A stretch of 19,505 bases of DNA from QQUD01 sp039029915 (lineage in GTDB: Bacteria; Chloroflexota; Anaerolineae; Promineifilales; Promineifilaceae), in assembly GCA_039029915.1 (NCBI GenBank), contig JBCCFD010000101.1, positions 1 through 19,505 on the forward strand, written 5' to 3'. A model generated the notes under the pieces. The model saw nothing but the letters and a program-made list of their open reading frames with translations. It was not told the DNA's origin and did not search any database. Shown one piece after another: positions 14,876 to 19,505 of the stretch. The translations under genes and the position numbers were made by a program. Position 1 is the stretch's first letter; each line of letters opens with the position of its first letter.

Positions 14876-15037
14876 ATGAGTTACTTTGCAAAACAGACAA
14901 ATATCTTACTTTGGATTTTAATAATTTCATTGGTTCTATTCATTGCGATTACACTGCTTAGCTCAGGGGCATCTTCAGAATTATTGTTTAAATTCACGGT
15001 TAATGCAGGGTGTGCTAGTAACTTTTGTGCATGGTAA
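14876..15037 (+). CDS. 53-residue hydrophobic micro-protein with Cys-x4-Cys tail
   Basis: The ATG at 14876 has AAGGGG 6 bases upstream, and the frame closes at TAA 15035-15037. The protein has a short polar start with one Lys (residue 6), a hydrophobic helix (~10-28), a Ser/Gly/Ala stretch that could be a cleavage site (29-34), and a tail with Cys46 and Cys51 (GCASNFCAW at the end). The tail may be released or stay outside the membrane, and the two Cys could form a disulfide or a modified ring. The family is not recognised. It could be a secreted signal peptide, a modified-peptide precursor, a type I toxin-like peptide or a small membrane subunit. It diverges from the NB-ARC gene and precedes the DJ-1-like gene by 52 bases. 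Good ribosome site and layout support a real gene. Confidence 0.6.
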   Translation: MSYFAKQTNILLWILIISLVLFIAITLLSSGASSELLFKFTVNAGCASNFCAW

Positions 15038-15089
15038 TTGTTTGATTTAGGTAAGTTGGGTTAATAAATTCTTGAGGTTCAAAAATCTG

Positions 15090-15563
15090 ATGGCTTTACC
15101 CTACCGAACAAATAAGAAAAAACGCACACCAACCTTTATCTTGATTGGTGATGGGTTTGATGAATATGAAGTCGTTTATTTTATTCATAAATTTAGACAG
15201 CAGGGATTGCCGATAAAAAGCGTAAGCCTGTTCGATAAGCTAGTTTACAGCCGTCAAGGCGTTGGTTTGAAGACAGATTATGCTCTGGCGGATAGGCCAT
15301 TTGATTCGAAGAACGACTGTGTTTTAATTTTACCATCTGGCGGGCGCAACGGTGACAAACTGCGTAGAGATTCCCGCGTTCGTACTTTGCTAGAGACGAT
15401 GTGTCGTGGTTCTGGCAAAGTCATTATTACAGACGGCGATAGTGAGCTTGCTACTGACGTTGAGCAGGTTTTTACGAAACGGCCGTTTCTCCTGAGGCGC
15501 AATGATGAGGGCCTCGAAGATTTTGTGGATACGTTAGCTGACCGTATGGTTTATGCTAACTAG
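15090..15563 (+). CDS. DJ-1/PfpI-like protein lacking the usual cysteine
   Basis: 157 residues from the ATG at 15090; a TTG at 15072 would add 6 residues, and the nearest ribosome-like GAGG is 12 bases from the ATG, so the start is not certain. The fold is flavodoxin-like: FILIGDGFDEYEVVYFIHKF with the conserved Glu of helix 1 in DEYE, then DCVLILPSGGRNGDKL, the family's 'D-lilPGG' strand. At the nucleophile elbow, where most members have AxCHG, this has KVIITDGDS, with Asp115 in the Cys place. Hence hydrolase or glyoxalase activity is doubtful, and it may be a binding or regulatory relative. It carries one ACGGCCGT and ends near a hairpin shared with the convergent gene. The family call is moderate. 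Confidence 0.65.
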   Translation: MALPYRTNKKKRTPTFILIGDGFDEYEVVYFIHKFRQQGLPIKSVSLFDKLVYSRQGVGLKTDYALADRPFDSKNDCVLILPSGGRNGDKLRRDSRVRTLLETMCRGSGKVIITDGDSELATDVEQVFTKRPFLLRRNDEGLEDFVDTLADRMVYAN

Positions 15564-15595
15564 TCTGATCACTCGGTAACCTTGTTCCTAGATGG

Positions 15596-15615
15596 AGGCA
15601 GACTTCTGTCTGCCT
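15596..15615. terminator. Hairpin between convergent DJ-1-like and molybdopterin-domain genes
   Basis: AGGCAGAC (15596-15603) and GTCTGCCT (15608-15615) form a perfect 8-base stem with the loop TTCT, in the 69-base gap between two stop codons. CTCGG and CCGAG further out may extend it. No T run is present on either strand, so the terminator role rests on position. Confidence 0.45.
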
Positions 15616-15632
15616 TCATCGCCGAGCGACCA

Positions 15633-16103
15633 TTAATTCACCACCCTGATTTCCCCCACCCATTTAACCTGACGAAGCGCATCATCTGTCTCACTTGGCA
15701 CAATCATTCGTGTTAAGCCCTCTTCGCGCGTCATGGTTTTTCCATTAATTTGACAAGTAAGCAAGATTGGCCGCAATGTTTCTTCCTGCAGTTCATCAAA
15801 GGTCACGCGGTTGCCAAACCCGTCCACACTCACGACTTCGACAGATGCATATGATTTAGCCCAGAATGCATCCATAAAGTTCCGTAAGGTAACGCCCACA
15901 AACGTGAAAGGGCCAGACGTCCCGTGTCCCGTACTTACAATATAGCAATCAGAAACGGCCGTTTGCGCCAAAGCCATTAAATCTGAAACAGAAATAGTGA
16001 GTTTACGGTCGTTTGGTAAAAGCAATGAAAAAGAGCCATCTCCTTCCGGAGTGATTAAGTTTGGGTCATGTGAGTGTGGTTGAAGTGGATCATGTGGTGG
16101 CAT
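15633..16103 (-). CDS. Small stand-alone oxidoreductase molybdopterin-binding-like domain protein
   Basis: 156 residues; the ATG at 16103 follows GGAGAG with a 6-base gap. The whole protein corresponds to a single Oxidored_molyb (sulfite oxidase/MsrP type) domain: LTISVSDLMAL, Cys53 as possible Mo ligand, GPFTFVGVTLRNFM, SVDGFGNRVTFDEL, and the end VKWVGEIRVV, which fits the family's 'vKWv..I' close. There is no Tat or Sec signal, so it should be cytoplasmic. Full enzymes are twice as long and have a dimer domain; this short form may be a diverged or non-catalytic member. The N-terminus has several His residues (HDPLQPHSHDP). It is convergent with the DJ-1-like gene, and no molybdenum cofactor genes lie nearby. 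Confidence 0.65.
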   Translation of the reverse strand: MPPHDPLQPHSHDPNLITPEGDGSFSLLLPNDRKLTISVSDLMALAQTAVSDCYIVSTGHGTSGPFTFVGVTLRNFMDAFWAKSYASVEVVSVDGFGNRVTFDELQEETLRPILLTCQINGKTMTREEGLTRMIVPSETDDALRQVKWVGEIRVVN

Positions 16104-16186
16104 GTGTTCTCTCCAATTGACTAGAAATCAATTAACTGTTCCGAAGTTTCTAAACTGAAAACCTTAGTAGATAAAAGATAAAAGCT

Positions 16187-16248
16187 TCGGAACCTTGAGG
16201 AAACGAAGTTTATAGCCGTCTTTTTATTCAAAGCAGGAACTTCGTTTC
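16187..16248. repeat. 62-bp palindromic repeat, copy 1 (upstream of lepA)
   Basis: The unit starts TCGGAACCTTGAGGAAACGAA and ends ACTTCGTTTC. Perfect 11-base arms GAAACGAAGTT (16200-16210) and AACTTCGTTTC (16238-16248) flank a 27-base centre. A second copy is at 18365-18426. A further 9-base inverted pair, 16138-16146 with 16185-16193, abuts this copy. The remainder of 16104-16387 is AT-rich with nothing else clear. Confidence 0.75.
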
Positions 16249-16387
16249 ACTTAAAAGCGAAAATGAGTCCGTAAATTATGAAACTCAACGATGAATTATC
16301 ATTAAACTCAGGTGCTGATGCAAAGCTTAGCAAAAATGATTATAAATAGACCAATAAACCAATATACCCATTTGTTAAACTCCCACG

Positions 16388-16416
16388 TTAACATCGAATC
16401 CCAATTTTGATATACT
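16388..16416 (+). promoter_or_regulatory. Sigma-70 type promoter giving a leaderless lepA mRNA
   Basis: TTAACA (16388-16393), 17 bases, TATACT (16411-16416): both boxes match the consensus at five of six. Transcription would start at about 16423, one base before the lepA ATG at 16424. No ribosome site is present, in agreement with a leaderless mRNA. Confidence 0.6.
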
Positions 16417-16423
16417 TACCGTT

Positions 16424-18229
16424 ATGGATCAAAGTAAAATCAGAAATTTTTGCATTATTGCCCATATTGATCACGGCAAATCAACCTTAGCCGATAGGCT
16501 ACTTCAGAATACAGGGACCCTTTCCGATCGCGAAATGCAGGAACAGGTTCTTGATAATATGGATCTAGAGCGTGAGAAAGGGGTCACTATCAAAGCCTCT
16601 GCTGTCAGAATGACCTACAAGGCCAAAGATGGTGAAACCTATATCATGAATTTGATTGACACTCCCGGTCACGTTGACTTCGGGTACGAGGTCAGCCGTG
16701 CCCTGCAGGGGTGCGAAGGTGCCTTGCTTATCGTTGATGCTACCCAAGGCATTGAAGCCCAAACGTTAGCCAACCTCTACTTGGCGATAGAAGCCGATCT
16801 TGAAATTATTCCTGTTGTTAACAAAATCGACCTCCCAGCCGCTATGCCGGATGATGTGGCGGAAGAGATTGAAAATGTGACGGGTATTCCGGCTGAAGAC
16901 GTTATCCCCATTAGTGCTAAGACGGGTGAAAACATTCAAGCCGTTTTAGAGGCTGTTGTCGAGCGCATTCCATGCCCAACCGAAGCTGTGGAAGAACCTC
17001 TCCGGGCACTCGTTTTTGACTCCCATTATGATTCATACAAGGGAGTTATTGCCTATATTCGCGTCTTTGAAGGCCAGCTCAAAAAGCGGCAGGTCATCAA
17101 AATGATGTCAAATAAGATTACTGTTGAGCCGATAGAAATAGGGATTTTTAGCCCCTCAATGAAACCAATCGACAAACTTTCAGCGGGAGAGGTAGGCTAT
17201 ATTGCCACCGGCTTTAAATCCGTTCGGGAGTGTCGAGTTGGGGACACGGTCACGCTAAAAGGACAGGAAGCGACTGAACCGCTGCCGGGCTTTGAAGCCG
17301 TGAAGCCAATGGTTTTTGCAGGCTTTTTCCCTTCAGATGGGGAAGATTACTCTTTATTAAAAGAGGCGTTAGAGCGACTCCAGCTTAACGACGCTGCGCT
17401 TGTTTTTGAACCGGAAACCTCTACCGCCTTGAATTTTGGCTTTCGCTGCGGTTTTTTGGGCCTCTTCCATATGGAGATTATTCAGGAGCGCCTTGAGCGA
17501 GAATATGATCTTGATTTAGTGGCTACTGCCCCTAGCGTGCGGTACGAAGTGCTCTGGGAAGATCGAGAAGAAGTACAAATTATTGAAAGTCCCGCTGAGG
17601 TACCCGAAGACGGCTCATTTAGCGAAATTCGCGAGCCGTGGATGCACGTTCAAATCTTCACGCCTGAGGAGTATTATGGTGCCGTGATGGATTTGTCGAT
17701 TAAGCGTCGGGCAGAGTTAACCGGCCAAGAGTATCCAGCCCCCGGTCGAGTTGTCCTGAAATATGATATTCCACTCGCCGAAATCATTGTTGATTATTAC
17801 GATAAGCTGAAAAGTAGCACAAAAGGATATGCCTCAATGGATTATGAGATTGCGGGCTATCGTCAAGCTGATTTGGTGAAGCTTGATGTCCTGGTTAACA
17901 AACATCCCGTTGACGCTTTGGCGATGATTGTGCATAAAGAGAGCGCGTATCATCGAGGTCAAAGATTGGTCACAGAGCTTAAAAAGCGCATCCCGCGCCA
18001 AATGTTTGAAGTGCCCATTCAGGCCGCTGTGGGGAAGCGAGTCATCAGCCGTGCCACTGTGAAGGCGATGCGTAAAGACGTTTTAGCCAAATGCTACGGT
18101 GGTGATGTGTCGCGTAAGCGTAAACTGCTTGAAAAGCAGAAAAAGGGTAAGAAACGCATGAAGATGATTGGTACGGTTGAAGTGCCTCAAGAAGCGTTTA
18201 TGGCTGTCTTACAGTTGAATGATGATTAG
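16424..18229 (+). CDS. lepA: Elongation factor 4 (LepA), ribosome back-translocating GTPase
   Basis: 601 residues, the normal EF-4 length. G1 AHIDHGKST (13-21), G2 within the REKGVTIKAS segment, G3 DTPGH, and G4 NKID are intact. Then come domain II, the EF-G-like domains (GFRCGFLGLFHMEI) and the LepA-specific C-terminal domain ending in KRKLLEKQKKGKKRMKMIG and a short tail. It lacks EF-G domain IV, which sets it apart from fusA. It binds stalled or mis-translocated ribosomes. The ATG has no ribosome site and lies 7 bases past a -10 box, so it is likely leaderless. It contains no ACGGCCGT, unlike most genes here. A strong terminator lies 66 bases beyond the stop, so it is probably monocistronic. 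Confidence 0.97.
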   Translation: MDQSKIRNFCIIAHIDHGKSTLADRLLQNTGTLSDREMQEQVLDNMDLEREKGVTIKASAVRMTYKAKDGETYIMNLIDTPGHVDFGYEVSRALQGCEGALLIVDATQGIEAQTLANLYLAIEADLEIIPVVNKIDLPAAMPDDVAEEIENVTGIPAEDVIPISAKTGENIQAVLEAVVERIPCPTEAVEEPLRALVFDSHYDSYKGVIAYIRVFEGQLKKRQVIKMMSNKITVEPIEIGIFSPSMKPIDKLSAGEVGYIATGFKSVRECRVGDTVTLKGQEATEPLPGFEAVKPMVFAGFFPSDGEDYSLLKEALERLQLNDAALVFEPETSTALNFGFRCGFLGLFHMEIIQERLEREYDLDLVATAPSVRYEVLWEDREEVQIIESPAEVPEDGSFSEIREPWMHVQIFTPEEYYGAVMDLSIKRRAELTGQEYPAPGRVVLKYDIPLAEIIVDYYDKLKSSTKGYASMDYEIAGYRQADLVKLDVLVNKHPVDALAMIVHKESAYHRGQRLVTELKKRIPRQMFEVPIQAAVGKRVISRATVKAMRKDVLAKCYGGDVSRKRKLLEKQKKGKKRMKMIGTVEVPQEAFMAVLQLNDD

Positions 18230-18230
18230 A

Positions 18231-18265
18231 GCGAGTGGCAAGTTGCGGGTCATAAGTTACAGGTA
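18231..18265. repeat. Heptamer tandem array after lepA (5 units)
   Basis: Five 7-base units near GCAAGTT/ATAAGTT stand at 18231, 18238, 18245, 18252 and 18259, immediately after the lepA stop. They have the same 7-base period as the arrays in the left part of the window. Confidence 0.55.
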
Positions 18266-18295
18266 GGATTGCCAGTGAATTTGTTAAAAAGATTG

Positions 18296-18324
18296 AGCCA
18301 TTTCTGAATGAGATGGCTTTTTTT
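18296..18324 (+). terminator. Intrinsic terminator of lepA
   Basis: AGCCATTTC (18296-18304) pairs with GAGATGGCT (18310-18318) over 9 bases, including one G-U, around a 5-base loop. Seven T (18318-18324) follow directly. It is the clearest intrinsic terminator in the window. Confidence 0.85.
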
Positions 18325-18364
18325 ATGGAAGGTGGTTTGAACTGTACAGTCTTCGACAGGATTG

Positions 18365-18426
18365 TCGGAATCTTGAGGAAACGAAGTTTATAACCATTGT
18401 TTTAGTCAAAGCAGGCACTTCGTTTC
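18365..18426. repeat. 62-bp palindromic repeat, copy 2 (between lepA and pyrD)
   Basis: It matches copy 1 (16187-16248) in the same orientation, without gaps and with about ten substitutions, mostly in the centre. The arms GAAACGAAGT (18378-18387) and ACTTCGTTTC (18417-18426) are perfect. Its outer end lies 38 bases from the pyrD ATG. Confidence 0.75.
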
Positions 18427-18464
18427 GATTAGTCTGCGAACTGCTTTTAAAATAGGATTGGTTG

Positions 18465-19502
18465 ATGACATATAAACATTTGATTTGGCCCGTGCTCTCT
18501 AATTTGGATGCCGAGACGGTTCATGAACAGACCTTAAGCGCCCTTCAACTGGCGCAGTTAACATTACCGGGGCGCATCATGCTGCGTCAAATTGCTGGGC
18601 GAGTGCCCAAAAAACCGGTGAATCTATTTGGGCTGACTTTTCCCAATGTGGTAGGGATGGCGGCTGGCTTTGATAAAGATGTGCGCGTTGCTGAAGGATT
18701 GGCTGAGCTAGGTTTTGGTCATATTGAAGTGGGTACCTTAACCCCAAAACCGCAAGAAGGAAATCCGCACCCGCGTATTTTCCGACTTAAAGCGGATGAA
18801 GCCCTTATTAATCGAATGGGATTTCCAAATGGGGGTGTTGAGAAAGCTGTGCCAAAGCTCAAGCGAATTGCCCATAAAAAACGAAGCTACGTCTTAGGCG
18901 TGAGTTTAGGAAAGCAGAAAGAAACGCCGCTAGCTGAAGCTGCCGATGACTATTTGGCGGTAATGAGACAGGTTTATGTGCATTCAGACTATTTAGCAGT
19001 GAATATTAGCTCCCCAAACACGCCAGGATTACGTGAGCTTCAGGGGGGTAACTACTTAGGTAATCTATTAAAAGCCCTGCGACAAGAAACGGCCGTTCTT
19101 GCCAAAGCGCACAACATCATCAAACGGCCGTTACTCGTCAAAATCGCCCCTGACCTAACCTATCCAGAGCTAGATGAAATTTTAACGGCCGTCTTAGATG
19201 AAAAATTAGACGGCATTATTGCCACCAATACGACTTTAGATCGGGATGGGTTACGCTCAAAGCATCGGGGTGAGGCTGGCGGACTGAGCGGCTTGCCGCT
19301 GACTCAAAAAAGCACTGAGATCATTGATTATATTTATCGAGAGACAAACGGCCGTTTACCGATTATTGGTGTTGGTGGGATTCGCACCGCTAACCATATC
19401 AAAGAAAAACTGGATGCGGGTGCATCCCTAGTGCAGCTTTACACCGGCTTAGTTTATGAGGGACCAGGTCTTGTAGGCAAGATGCTTCGCAACCTGCGCT
19501 AG
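18465..19502 (+). CDS. pyrD: Dihydroorotate dehydrogenase (quinone), class 2
   Basis: 345 residues from the ATG at 18465, with AGGA 7 bases upstream; a TTG at 18462 is possible but less well spaced. The FMN enzyme of pyrimidine synthesis oxidises dihydroorotate to orotate and passes electrons to membrane quinone. Class 2 features are seen: an N-terminal amphipathic helix region (residues 1-40), AAGFDKD for FMN phosphate, GTLTPKPQEGNPHPR, NRMGFPN, NISSPNTPGLR with the catalytic Ser, KIAPDL, and GVGGI near the end. The class 1B partner PyrK is not needed. The stop TAG is at 19500-19502, near the window end. Four ACGGCCGT copies lie in the last 420 bases of the gene. No other pyrimidine gene is in view. 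Confidence 0.95.
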   Translation: MTYKHLIWPVLSNLDAETVHEQTLSALQLAQLTLPGRIMLRQIAGRVPKKPVNLFGLTFPNVVGMAAGFDKDVRVAEGLAELGFGHIEVGTLTPKPQEGNPHPRIFRLKADEALINRMGFPNGGVEKAVPKLKRIAHKKRSYVLGVSLGKQKETPLAEAADDYLAVMRQVYVHSDYLAVNISSPNTPGLRELQGGNYLGNLLKALRQETAVLAKAHNIIKRPLLVKIAPDLTYPELDEILTAVLDEKLDGIIATNTTLDRDGLRSKHRGEAGGLSGLPLTQKSTEIIDYIYRETNGRLPIIGVGGIRTANHIKEKLDAGASLVQLYTGLVYEGPGLVGKMLRNLR

Positions 19503-19505
19503 ATG

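Overview
The window looks like bacterial chromosome with medium G+C. The most likely source is a Chloroflexota lineage (Anaerolineae/Ardenticatenia-like). This is inferred from the mix of secreted clan-A glycoside hydrolases, NB-ARC/TPR proteins and SPFH/DUF2207 genes, and from intergenic short tandem repeats; no rRNA or single marker fixes it. Two genome-style signatures run through the window. The palindrome ACGGCCGT occurs 23 times exactly, all inside genes. Most spacers carry degenerate 7- or 8-base tandem repeats, like the STRR repeats known from cyanobacteria.

Layout. Bases 2-778: 3' part of a glycoside hydrolase gene (+). Bases 975-5421: a four-gene minus-strand operon, read from 5421 downward as DUF2207 membrane protein, two-TM zinc-ribbon protein, small helical protein and SPFH protein with an excisionase-type DNA-binding tail. 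It resembles the Bacillus ydjGHI membrane-stress cluster but has no PspA gene here. Bases 5697-8894: a second minus-strand operon of three tightly coupled genes (degenerate nucleotidyltransferase, secreted glycoside hydrolase, amino-acid-type substrate-binding lipoprotein). Bases 8895-9245: a divergent control region with a 112-bp imperfect inverted repeat. Bases 9246-10980: an Rmd-like nucleotide-sugar reductase gene overlapping tlyA (+).

Bases 11017-15037 form the most unusual block. On the minus strand lie an HTH/NB-ARC STAND ATPase, a separate TPR protein starting 4 bases later, and an orphan soluble histidine kinase. On the plus strand, diverging from the ATPase gene, is a 53-residue membrane or secreted micro-protein with a Cys-x4-Cys tail. 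Related TTTGYAG direct repeats, spaced one helical turn apart, stand upstream of both the micro-protein and the kinase. This could be a peptide-sensing or defence-like regulatory locus; that reading is inference. The NB-ARC/TPR part has no ACGGCCGT, which may mean it was acquired.

Bases 15090-16103: a DJ-1/PfpI-like protein that appears to lack its nucleophilic cysteine, and, convergent to it, a small stand-alone molybdopterin-oxidoreductase-like domain protein. Bases 16424-19502: housekeeping genes lepA (probably leaderless) and pyrD, with two copies of a ~62-bp palindromic repeat flanking lepA. I saw no tRNA, rRNA, CRISPR array or insertion sequence.
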